NCBI GenBank assembly: GCA_016794365.1 | Contig: JAEUKB010000064.1 | Coordinates: forward strand, 81,018 to 145,017 | DNA length: 64,000 bases | Direction: 5' to 3' | Origin: Myxococcales bacterium | Lineage (GTDB): Bacteria; Myxococcota_A; Polyangia; Palsa-1104; JAEUJZ01 | Shown here: positions 1-7,266 of the stretch, one piece after another | Position numbering within the stretch: the first letter of the stretch is position 1 | How the letters are laid out: each line of letters starts with the position of its first letter | Made by a program: the position numbers and the translations under genes | The notes under the pieces: generated by a model | Told to the model about the DNA's origin: nothing | Seen by the model: the letters and a program-made list of their open reading frames with translations, nothing else | The model's database searches: none

Positions 1-117
1 TTCTTCCTGGCGATTGAAGCCAAGGATCCGAACTTCAGCGAGGCCCGGGCTCGTGAGGCGCTGGCTGCGGCTGGCGGCACCGAGATCGCGGTCGTTCGGG
101 ACATCGTGGAGACGTAG
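1..117 (+). CDS. actD: ActD, alternative complex III membrane subunit (DUF3341), C-terminal end only
   Basis: The window opens inside a reading frame that runs 38 codons to a TAG at 115-117, three bases before the next start. The visible tail ends in a short sequence about Ala-rich helix and a final beta-like segment (EIAVVRDIVET). Such an end fits DUF3341 proteins, the ActD subunit of alternative complex III, a quinol:cytochrome c oxidoreductase. The assignment rests mainly on context: actE and actF follow directly in the known actA-B-C-D-E-F order. The 5' part lies outside the window, so domains cannot be checked. Confidence 0.7.
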   Translation, partial: FFLAIEAKDPNFSEARAREALAAAGGTEIAVVRDIVET

Positions 118-120
118 GCC

Positions 121-750
121 ATGAACAGACGCTTAACTACCTCATCGCTCTACGTTGTCCTTGCGGCTGCGACGCTGATGGGCTGCCGTGGCAACCCGTC
201 TGAAGATCCGCCGATTCACCTTCAGCGAAACATGTTTTCGCAGGACAAGGGCAAGGTTCAGCGCGAAAACTCGTTCTTTGAAGACGGTCGCGTGATGCGT
301 CCGCTCGAGCAAGGAACCGTCAGCACCGCTGCGCCGGTTGTCAAGACCGCGTACTTCACTGGCAAGGACGAACAAGGTCGCTTCGTTGACAAGTTCCCCG
401 AGCAAGTGACGGTGGACATGAACCTGCTCAAGCGCGGACAAGAGCGCTTCAACATTTACTGCTCGCCGTGTCATGACCGCACAGGTTCTGGCAACGGCCT
501 TGTGATCCAGCGCGCCAACAAGCTGGGTGCTTGGGCTGTGCCTTCGTATTACGAGCAGCGTCTCCTCGATACGCCCGTCGGTGACATCTTTTCGACGATC
601 ACCAACGGCAAGAACACGATGAAGTCCTACGCCTATCAGGTTCCAGTTGCGGACCGCTGGGCCATCGTGGCGTACGTGCGGGCTCTGCAGCGCAGCCAGG
701 GACTCAAGGTCGATCAGCTCACCGCAGAGCAGAGGGGCCAACTCAAATGA
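121..750 (+). CDS. actE: ActE, mono-haem cytochrome c lipoprotein of alternative complex III
   Basis: This 209-residue protein has a short signal sequence ending in a lipobox with Cys22 (LMGC), so it is probably a lipid-anchored periplasmic protein. One haem-binding site, CSPCH (Cys114, Cys117, His118), is followed by a candidate axial Met167 in an NGKNTMKSY segment, the normal pattern of a class I cytochrome c. In alternative complex III, ActE passes electrons from the multihaem subunit ActA toward the oxidase. It starts 3 bases after actD and its TGA overlaps the actF start (ATGA), which indicates translational coupling. Length and position match known ActE proteins. Confidence 0.88.
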   Translation: MNRRLTTSSLYVVLAAATLMGCRGNPSEDPPIHLQRNMFSQDKGKVQRENSFFEDGRVMRPLEQGTVSTAAPVVKTAYFTGKDEQGRFVDKFPEQVTVDMNLLKRGQERFNIYCSPCHDRTGSGNGLVIQRANKLGAWAVPSYYEQRLLDTPVGDIFSTITNGKNTMKSYAYQVPVADRWAIVAYVRALQRSQGLKVDQLTAEQRGQLK

Positions 751-1976
751 GCGCAATGAATACCGATCTGTCTGCCGCTCGGCTACAGATTCCCGCCGGA
801 GTCGCCAATCGCTGGTCGATGGTCTTTGGCGGAATCGGGCTGCTCGGACTTGCTGCCACCGTATCGGGCTTCTTTTCCGAATCCACGAGGGCCGAAGCGC
901 TGAGCGCTTACTTGGTGGCGTTCTTCTACGTCTTGACGCTGGGCGTCGGAGCGATGTTCTTTGCGGCGCTTCAGCACCTGGTCGGCGCGCGCTGGAGCGT
1001 GGTGCCGCGTCGCATTGCTGAAAACTACGGTGCGTTTACGCCGTGGATTGCGCTGCTGTTTATCCCGATTGCGGTGTTCGCCAAGGACATCCTGCCGTGG
1101 ATGAACATCGAGGGCATCAAGAACGCCGAATACAAGACGGCGGTCACGCTCGCGATGGAGTCGAAGACCTGGTACCTGACGGTGCCGTTCTTCTACGGAC
1201 GCGCGGCGTTTTACCTGTTGTTCTGGGCGTTTGCCGGTCTGTTCTACTACCGCAACTCTGTGGCAGTGGACTCGACGGGAGACGCGCACACGATCCTGAA
1301 GATGCGCAAAGCCGCGCCGGTGGTCGTGATCCTGTTTGGCCTGACGCTGAGCTTTGCTTCGTTTGACTGGCTGATGGGAGTAGACCCGACCTGGGCGACG
1401 ACGATGTTCGGTGTCTATGCCTTCGCGGGCACGATGATCTCGACGCTGGCGCTCGTGACGGGAACGGCTCGTACGCTGCACGGCTACGGCTACATGGAAG
1501 GCGTCATCAACGACGAGCACTACCACGACCTCGGCAAGCTGATGTTCGGCTTCACCGTGTTCTGGGCGTACATCGCGTACTCGATGTTCATGCTGATTTG
1601 GTACGCCAACTTGCCGGAAGAGACGGTGTGGTATCGCAAGCACTGGGAAAACGGCTGGTCCACGCTGACCTGGGCGCTCATCCTGCTGCACTTCTTGGTT
1701 CCGTTCTTCGGTCTGATGGCACGCAATGCCAAGCGTCATCCGGTGATCCTCAAGGCCATCGCGTATCTCATCGTCGTGATGCACTGGGTGGATCTGTTCT
1801 GGCTGGTGGTGCCGCTCGTGCGTGAGCACATGTCCTTTACCTGGTACGACTTCGCCGCTGTGCTGGGAACCGCTGGTCTGTTCTTCGGAGTGGCCGCGCG
1901 TACCTTCGGCAAGGCTGCCTTGGTTCCGATCAAGGATCCGTACCTCGCGGATTCGATGGGGTATGACAATGGCTGA
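747..1976 (+). CDS. actF: ActF, NrfD/PsrC-like quinol-binding membrane subunit of alternative complex III
   Basis: A 409-residue polytopic membrane protein with about ten hydrophobic segments and the gene-order position of ActF. ActF and ActC are NrfD-like integral subunits; ActC is the usual quinol site and ActF is the second, related subunit. The ATG at 747 overlaps the actE stop by four bases; an in-frame ATG at 756 is an alternative. The C-terminus ends KDPYLADSMGYDNG and overlaps the start of the next small gene. No proton or quinol residues were assigned by eye, so the call rests on hydrophobic topology, size and operon order. Confidence 0.85.
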   Translation: MSAMNTDLSAARLQIPAGVANRWSMVFGGIGLLGLAATVSGFFSESTRAEALSAYLVAFFYVLTLGVGAMFFAALQHLVGARWSVVPRRIAENYGAFTPWIALLFIPIAVFAKDILPWMNIEGIKNAEYKTAVTLAMESKTWYLTVPFFYGRAAFYLLFWAFAGLFYYRNSVAVDSTGDAHTILKMRKAAPVVVILFGLTLSFASFDWLMGVDPTWATTMFGVYAFAGTMISTLALVTGTARTLHGYGYMEGVINDEHYHDLGKLMFGFTVFWAYIAYSMFMLIWYANLPEETVWYRKHWENGWSTLTWALILLHFLVPFFGLMARNAKRHPVILKAIAYLIVVMHWVDLFWLVVPLVREHMSFTWYDFAAVLGTAGLFFGVAARTFGKAALVPIKDPYLADSMGYDNG

Positions 1977-2295
1977 GCATGAACACAACCACGGCCACGG
2001 AGAAGTGGCTGTTGACCGCCAGCAGACGCCGAACTTCCAGCTCTTCATCTGGGGCGTTGTGCTGTCCGTGCTGTTCTTTGGAACGGCGCTGCTCTTTAAC
2101 TCGCTGTTTATCCGGTATTCCGAAAAGCTGATGCTGGAGCGCGGCCTCGGACAAGCGGATCCTGAGTTTGTGAACCAGCGCATCACGGAAGAAAAGCGCC
2201 TGCTCGGCTACGGCTACATCGATCAGGCGAAGGGAATCGTCCACATCCCCGTGCAAGAGGGGATGAAGAAGGTTATCGAGGAAAACAAGAGATGA
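1969..2295 (+). CDS. Small single-helix membrane protein of the respiratory operon
   Basis: A 108-residue protein with a His-rich N-terminus (MAEHEHNHGHGE), one transmembrane helix at roughly residues 25-47, and a C-terminal part ending in a segment of the type LLGYGYIDQAKGIVHIPV followed by a short amphipathic helix. That last pattern resembles the 'YGWVD...G.VRIPI' tail seen in small proteins encoded just before SCO genes in Deltaproteobacteria and Planctomycetes, whose role is not established. The start may also be the ATG at 1963. It overlaps actF by 8 bases and the SCO gene by 4, so it is co-translated with them. A role in copper delivery or oxidase assembly is inference from position and from the His cluster. 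Confidence 0.72.
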   Translation: MAEHEHNHGHGEVAVDRQQTPNFQLFIWGVVLSVLFFGTALLFNSLFIRYSEKLMLERGLGQADPEFVNQRITEEKRLLGYGYIDQAKGIVHIPVQEGMKKVIEENKR

Positions 2296-3116
2296 GCCTG
2301 CTTCTCCGAGCGCTCATCGTTGGCTTGCTTTTGGCGACGATGGGCACAGTCTGCCCTGCGCGCGCCGAGCAAGAGGTGCCAAAGGAACTCCAAGGCATCG
2401 CCATCGATGGAACGCTCGGAGCCAAGGTTCCGCTCGATGTTCCTTTTGTCGATCATACGGGCAAGCAGGTCTTCCTTCGCGACTACTTTGTCAGCGGTCG
2501 TCCGGTGGTCCTGGTCTTGGCCTACTACAGCTGTCCGACGCTCTGTTCGCTCGTCCTCAATGGACTGCTCGATGGAATGCGTCCGCTGCAGTTTGCGCCA
2601 GGCAAGGACTACCAAGTGATCACGCTGAGCATCGACCCGCGAGAAAAGCCAAGCCTCGCTGCCGCCAAGCGACGGGCATATCTGCAGGCGCTCGGTCGTC
2701 CGCTGGCTGATGACAGCCGCGACTGGCCCTTTCTGTCAGGCACGGAGCAAGACATCGCCAAGGTGGCAAGCGCGATTGGCTTTCGCTATCGCTGGGACGA
2801 AGAAGGCAAGCAGTGGGCTCACGCCGCAGGAATCTTTGTGCTGACTCCATCGGGATGGCTGTCGCAGATCTTGTACGGAATTGTCTTTCCGGCCCGTGAT
2901 CTGCGCCTGGCTCTCGTCGAGTCTTCACTGGGAGGCATCGGCAACCCGCTCGACAAGCTGCTCTTGTGGTGTTTCCACTACGACCCGAAGGAGCGTCGCT
3001 ATTCGCTGGCTGCCATTGCGCTGGTGCGAGCAGGCGGTGCGCTCACGATGTTGGTCTTGGGAACATTCCTTATTACCGCGTGGCGGAGAGATCGCCGCGC
3101 TCGGGTGAACGGATGA
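2292..3116 (+). CDS. sco1: SCO1/SenC/PrrC family copper chaperone for cytochrome oxidase
   Basis: A 274-residue thioredoxin-fold protein with an N-terminal signal peptide (ending near ARA), the copper-binding CPTLC motif in YYSCPTLCS, and the conserved downstream His in a WAHAAGIFVL segment. SCO proteins deliver copper to the CuA site of oxidase subunit II. Unusually for the family there is an additional hydrophobic helix near the C-terminus (AGGALTMLVLGTFLI) followed by Arg-rich residues, so the chaperone is likely anchored by its C-terminus. The gene overlaps the preceding small gene (ATGA) and its stop overlaps the ctaC start, consistent with assembly of the oxidase encoded next. Confidence 0.92.
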   Translation: MSLLLRALIVGLLLATMGTVCPARAEQEVPKELQGIAIDGTLGAKVPLDVPFVDHTGKQVFLRDYFVSGRPVVLVLAYYSCPTLCSLVLNGLLDGMRPLQFAPGKDYQVITLSIDPREKPSLAAAKRRAYLQALGRPLADDSRDWPFLSGTEQDIAKVASAIGFRYRWDEEGKQWAHAAGIFVLTPSGWLSQILYGIVFPARDLRLALVESSLGGIGNPLDKLLLWCFHYDPKERRYSLAAIALVRAGGALTMLVLGTFLITAWRRDRRARVNG

Positions 3117-4081
3117 TACAGCCAAATACAACAGAAGTTGCTTTTGGGTTACCGGCCCAGGCATCCACGCTGGCAGGAGCGTACGACACGCTCTTTCTGT
3201 CATTGACCGCGCTGGTCACATTTTGCTTCGTGCTGATCATGGGCGCGGGTGCCTACTTTGTGTATCGCTACAGGTGGCGTGGCGGCGAACACAACGTGGT
3301 GGAGATTTCCCACAACACCGCGCTCGAAGTCGCATGGAGCGTCATCCCACTGTTTGTGGTGATGGGCCTGTTCGTGTGGGGCTTCAAGAACTACATGGAT
3401 CAGCTCATTCCGCCCAAGGATGCGCTGGAAGTCCGTGTGACCGGCAAGAAGTGGAAGTGGACGTTCGAGTACCCAAACGGTGCCCAGAGCGCCGATGAGA
3501 TGGCGGTACCGATCAACAAGCCGGTGAAGCTCATCATCACGTCGAACGATGTGCTGCACAGCTTCTTCGTGCCGAGCTTCCGCATGAAGATGGACGCGGT
3601 TCCGAACAAGTACACCGTGATGTGGTTCCAGCCGGTGCTGGAAGGTTCGCAGCAGGTGTTCTGTGCGGAGTACTGCGGCACCGACCACTCCAAGATGTAT
3701 GCCCAGATCAAGGTCTTGCAGCCCGATGCGTACCAGAAGTGGCTGGATGCGCATGCGCCGGTGAATGACTCGGATCCGATCGCGCACGGCAAGTCGCTGT
3801 TCGAGATCAAGGGCGGCTGCAACGCCTGTCACGCGGTGAAGAGTGCCGCCGAGCAGCCGCAGCCGGTGATTGGTCCGCGCCTGTATCAGGTCTTTGGCCG
3901 CAAGGAAAAGATCCAGGGTCAGGGCGAGATCACCGTTGACGACAACTATCTCCGCGAGTCGATCGAGAACCCGATGGCCAAGATCGTCGAAGGCTTTGCC
4001 CCGGCGATGCCGCCCTTTAAGGGCCGCTTCACTGACAAGGAGCTTGGCCACCTGATCGACTACCTAAAGAGTCTGAAGTAA
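3113..4081 (+). CDS. ctaC: Cytochrome c oxidase subunit II with fused C-terminal cytochrome c (caa3 type)
   Basis: The ATG at 3113 overlaps the SCO stop, giving 322 residues. Two N-terminal transmembrane helices (about 27-50 and 73-92) precede the cupredoxin domain with all CuA ligands visible: His149, Cys184, Glu186, Cys188, His192 and Met195. A class I cytochrome c domain follows, with CNACH at 236-240, which marks the caa3 type. Electrons from ActE or a soluble cytochrome would enter through this haem. It stands immediately upstream of subunit I, in the usual order. Confidence 0.95.
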   Translation: MIQPNTTEVAFGLPAQASTLAGAYDTLFLSLTALVTFCFVLIMGAGAYFVYRYRWRGGEHNVVEISHNTALEVAWSVIPLFVVMGLFVWGFKNYMDQLIPPKDALEVRVTGKKWKWTFEYPNGAQSADEMAVPINKPVKLIITSNDVLHSFFVPSFRMKMDAVPNKYTVMWFQPVLEGSQQVFCAEYCGTDHSKMYAQIKVLQPDAYQKWLDAHAPVNDSDPIAHGKSLFEIKGGCNACHAVKSAAEQPQPVIGPRLYQVFGRKEKIQGQGEITVDDNYLRESIENPMAKIVEGFAPAMPPFKGRFTDKELGHLIDYLKSLK

Positions 4082-4094
4082 TCGAGGTTCAGTC

Positions 4095-5720
4095 ATGACC
4101 CAGTACACTCCCAGTTCTTCTGAACCCGGACAGCGTCCTCCTAGTTTTTGGAACAGCTCACACGGCATTGCGTCGTGGCTGTTTACGCTCGACCACAAGC
4201 GCATCGGCGTCATGTACCTGGCGTTTGTGTGGGCCGCGTTCATGCTCGGTGGCGTCTTCGCGCTGCTCGTCCGTACCGAGCTGCTCACCGCAGGCAAGAC
4301 CATCGTCGATCCCGACACCTACAACCAGCTCTTTACCCTCCACGGCGCGGTGATGGTCTTCTTGGTCATCATCCCGTCGATTCCGGCTTCGCTGGGCAAC
4401 ATCATCCTGCCGATTCAGCTCGGTGCCAAAGACGTGGCGTTCCCGCGAGTAAACCTCGCGAGCTTCTACATCTACGTGATCGGTGCGCTCATCGCGCTCT
4501 ACTCGATCTTTAGCGGCGCGGTGGACACCGGCTGGACGTTCTATACGCCGTATTCGACGACCTCGAACTCGAGCGTCTCGACGATGGTGCTCGCTGCCTT
4601 CATCCTCGGCTTTTCGTCGATCTTCACCGGACTGAACTTCATCGCGACCGTTCATCGTCTGCGCGCACCCGGCATGACCTTCTTCCGCATGCCGCTGTTT
4701 GTGTGGGCGCTGTATGCCACGAGCGTGATTCAGATCCTGGCGACCCCGGTGCTCGGCATCACCCTGCTGCTGCTCATCGCGGAGCGCGTGCTGCACGTCG
4801 GTATCTTCGATCCGGCGCTCGGCGGAGATCCGGTCCTGTTCCAGCACTTCTTCTGGTTCTACAGCCACCCGGCGGTCTACATCATGATCGTCCCCGGCTT
4901 CGGCGTCATCTCGGACCTCATCAGCACCTTTTCGCGCAAGGCCATCTTCGGCTACCGAGCCATCGCGCTGTCGTCGATTGGTATCGCCATCGTCGGCTTC
5001 CTGGTCTGGGGTCACCACATGTTCACCTCCGGTCAGTCCGAGCTGGCGGGCATGATCTTTTCGGGCCTGACCTTCCTCATCGCCATCCCGACCGCCATCA
5101 AGGTGCTCAACTGGATTGCGACGCTGTACAAGGGCTCGATCGTGCTGCGTACCCCGATGTGGTACACGCTCGGCTTTTTGTGGCTGTTCACCATCGGCGG
5201 ACTGACGGGTATGTACCTGGCCACGATGTCGCTGGACCTGCACCTGCATGACACCTACTTCGTCGTCGCGCACTTCCACTACGTCATGATGGGCGGCACC
5301 ATGTTCGCCTTCATCGGTGGTCTGCACTACTGGTGGCCGAAGTTCACCGGCAAGATGTACAGCGAGAAGCTGGGCAACTGGGCCTGCGCGCTGGCCTTCA
5401 TCGGCTTCAACCTCACCTTCGGTTCGCAGTTCTTCCTGGGGGTCGCTGGCATGCCGCGTCGGTACTACAACTACCTGCCGCAGTTCGAGCCCCTACATCA
5501 GGTATCGACGATTGGTTCCTACATCCTCGGCCTCGGCTTCTTCCTGACGCTGGTCTGTCTGCTGCGCTCGCTCAAGAGCGGAGCGGACGCAGGCGACAAT
5601 CCCTGGGAAGCCACGACGCTGGAGTGGAAGACCTCCTCGCCGCCGCCGCTGGAGAACTTCATGGGTCAACCGACGGTGGATCGCGGTCCGTATGATCGCG
5701 CCACTGGCGGTGGGCACTAA
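4095..5720 (+). CDS. ctaD: Cytochrome c oxidase subunit I, haem-copper oxidase A2 type
   Basis: A 541-residue, roughly 12-helix haem-copper oxidase. The active-site segment reads [18 protein letters not shown], giving the CuB His and cross-linked Tyr (HPxVY); VWGHHMF carries the two further CuB histidines and [13 protein letters not shown] the haem ligands. The Tyr-Ser pair before HPAVY replaces the Gly and the Glu (GHPEVY) of A1 oxidases and is the known signature of A2 oxidases such as that of Rhodothermus marinus. The gene begins 13 bases after ctaC. It reduces oxygen at the haem a3-CuB centre and pumps protons. Confidence 0.96.
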   Translation: MTQYTPSSSEPGQRPPSFWNSSHGIASWLFTLDHKRIGVMYLAFVWAAFMLGGVFALLVRTELLTAGKTIVDPDTYNQLFTLHGAVMVFLVIIPSIPASLGNIILPIQLGAKDVAFPRVNLASFYIYVIGALIALYSIFSGAVDTGWTFYTPYSTTSNSSVSTMVLAAFILGFSSIFTGLNFIATVHRLRAPGMTFFRMPLFVWALYATSVIQILATPVLGITLLLLIAERVLHVGIFDPALGGDPVLFQHFFWFYSHPAVYIMIVPGFGVISDLISTFSRKAIFGYRAIALSSIGIAIVGFLVWGHHMFTSGQSELAGMIFSGLTFLIAIPTAIKVLNWIATLYKGSIVLRTPMWYTLGFLWLFTIGGLTGMYLATMSLDLHLHDTYFVVAHFHYVMMGGTMFAFIGGLHYWWPKFTGKMYSEKLGNWACALAFIGFNLTFGSQFFLGVAGMPRRYYNYLPQFEPLHQVSTIGSYILGLGFFLTLVCLLRSLKSGADAGDNPWEATTLEWKTSSPPPLENFMGQPTVDRGPYDRATGGGH

Positions 5721-5756
5721 GCCTTTTCAACCTTCTGCGAGCCGCAAGGAGCACTT

Positions 5757-6458
5757 ATGAGCAATCCGGCCCGTACGTATCATCACGCGCACCACTTCCC
5801 GACTGCACACGACGAGTCGGAAGCGGCCAAGCTCGGGATGTGGGTCTTTCTCGCCACCGAAATCCTGCTGTTTTCGGGGCTGTTCATGGCGTACGCCTCG
5901 TACCGCTATACCCATCCCGAGATGTTCAAGACCGTTCACCAGCTTCTCGACTGGAAGCTTGGCGCGGTCAACACCATGGTTCTGATCTTTTCGTCGCTGA
6001 CGATGGCGCTGAGCGTCCGTTCGGCGCAGCTTTCCAAGCAAGGACAGACCGTCGGCTACCTGGCAATCACCTTGCTGTGTGGCGCGGCCTTCTTGGTCGT
6101 GAAGTACTTCGAGTACTCGCACAAGTTTCACCTGGGCACGCTGCCCGGCTCGGGTCCGCTTGGCCACTGGAACCCGGACTATGCCGCGCTGACGGTTGAA
6201 CACGGCGCGGACTTTGTTGCCAAGCTGAAGTCGGTCGATTCGCCGTACATCTTCATCGGCATCTACTTCCTGATGACCGGACTGCACGGTCTGCACGTCA
6301 TCATCGGCATGCTCGCCATCACCTGGGTGCTGGTTCGCTCGATGCGAGGCGACTTCAGCTCGAAGTACTTCTTCCCGGTCGAGTGCGTCGGGCTGTACTG
6401 GCACCTGGTTGACTTGATCTGGATCTACCTGTTCCCGCTCCTCTACTTGGTGGGGTAA
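5757..6458 (+). CDS. ctaE: Cytochrome c oxidase subunit III
   Basis: A 233-residue membrane protein with the family's typical ends: a KLGMWVFLATEILLFSGLF segment near the N-terminus and VECVGLYWHLVDLIWIYLFPLLYLVG at the C-terminus. In the middle (about residues 115-160) there is a hydrophilic loop of some 40 residues between helices, longer than in small caa3 subunits III. An AGGAG sequence about 7 bases before the ATG supports the start. It follows ctaD by 36 bases and precedes ctaF by 3. Subunit III stabilises subunit I and the proton uptake path. Confidence 0.93.
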   Translation: MSNPARTYHHAHHFPTAHDESEAAKLGMWVFLATEILLFSGLFMAYASYRYTHPEMFKTVHQLLDWKLGAVNTMVLIFSSLTMALSVRSAQLSKQGQTVGYLAITLLCGAAFLVVKYFEYSHKFHLGTLPGSGPLGHWNPDYAALTVEHGADFVAKLKSVDSPYIFIGIYFLMTGLHGLHVIIGMLAITWVLVRSMRGDFSSKYFFPVECVGLYWHLVDLIWIYLFPLLYLVG

Positions 6459-6461
6459 GTC

Positions 6462-7064
6462 ATGACGCAGGCACACACAAACCACAACGACGAAGGCGGC
6501 CACGATCACGACGAGCCGCACATCCTGCCGCTCAGCACCTACCTGGGAGTCTGGGGGGCGCTGGTTGTACTCACCGTGATTACGGTTGCTGTCTCGCGCT
6601 TTGACTTCGGCAGCGCCAACACGGTCGTAGCCATGATCGTCGCCACCATCAAGGCCACCTTGGTCGCGCTGATCTTTATGCACCTGCTTTACGACAACAA
6701 GCTGAACCTGGTCATCCTGATGACCAGCTTCTTGTTCGTCGCGATCTTCTTTACGCCGACGCTCATCGACTTGGGCACGCGCGGCCTGCTTGATCCGATC
6801 AAGACCCGTGAAGGCTACAAGCTGATGAATGCCAAGCCGTCCACGCTGCCAGAGCCTCCAGTGGAAGCTGCACCAGCGGCGGAAGCTCCGGCTGCTACGA
6901 CGACGCCCGCGACACCAGCGACTGCGGCACCAGGTACACCGGCTGCTGCGCCCGCGACTGCGGCACCAGCGACGCCCGCACCAGCGGCACCAGGTACACC
7001 GGCTGCTGCGCCCGCACCAGCTGCTGCGCCCGCACCGGCTGCTGCTCCGGCTTCTGCGCACTAG
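6462..7064 (+). CDS. ctaF: Cytochrome c oxidase subunit IV (prokaryotic COX4 type) with long Ala/Pro tail
   Basis: Residues 1-110 form a normal three-helix COX4_pro subunit with a His/Asp-rich N-terminus and a FMHLLYDNKLNLVILMTSFLF segment typical of the family. After about residue 125 the protein continues for some 70 residues in a low-complexity Ala/Pro/Thr tail built from repeated GTPAAAP and PAAAP units. The usual length is about 100-115 residues, so the tail nearly doubles it. The DNA encoding the tail is itself repetitive, suggesting slippage expansion. Last gene of the respiratory operon; a repeat array follows. Confidence 0.88.
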   Translation: MTQAHTNHNDEGGHDHDEPHILPLSTYLGVWGALVVLTVITVAVSRFDFGSANTVVAMIVATIKATLVALIFMHLLYDNKLNLVILMTSFLFVAIFFTPTLIDLGTRGLLDPIKTREGYKLMNAKPSTLPEPPVEAAPAAEAPAATTTPATPATAAPGTPAAAPATAAPATPAPAAPGTPAAAPAPAAAPAPAAAPASAH

Positions 7065-7096
7065 CTGACGCGCGCTGCCCGTCCCGCTTCTCCTTC

Positions 7097-7266
7097 CGCT
7101 CGTCGCTCACGCTCCTACTTCACCACTTCATCCTTCGCTCGTAGGCTTCGTTCACGCTCCTACTTCACCACTTCATCCTTCGCGCACGTTCCTACTTCAT
7201 CCTTCGCTCGTAGGCTTCGCTCACGCTCCTACTTCATCCTTCGCTCGTAGGCTTCGCTCGCTCAGG
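7097..7266. repeat. Tandem repeat array of 37-45 bp units
   Basis: About three and a half imperfect copies lie between ctaF and the end of the carbamoyltransferase gene. The unit on the plus strand contains cttcgctcacgctcctac, a tacttcatccttcgctcg segment and then gtag; some copies add ccacttca. Each copy contains a small inverted repeat (gtagg...cctac on the minus strand). The last copies run into the 3' end of the minus-strand gene and supply its stop codon and final ~14 codons. No terminator with a T-run was seen here. The minus-strand words gtaggagcg and gcgaagc.tacga recur in the array at 17083-17445. Confidence 0.85.

Noticed and set aside
142..756. Long open frame on the minus strand opposite actE
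   Set aside because: It mirrors the codon bias of the real gene; the plus strand has a lipobox, haem motif and conserved gene order.
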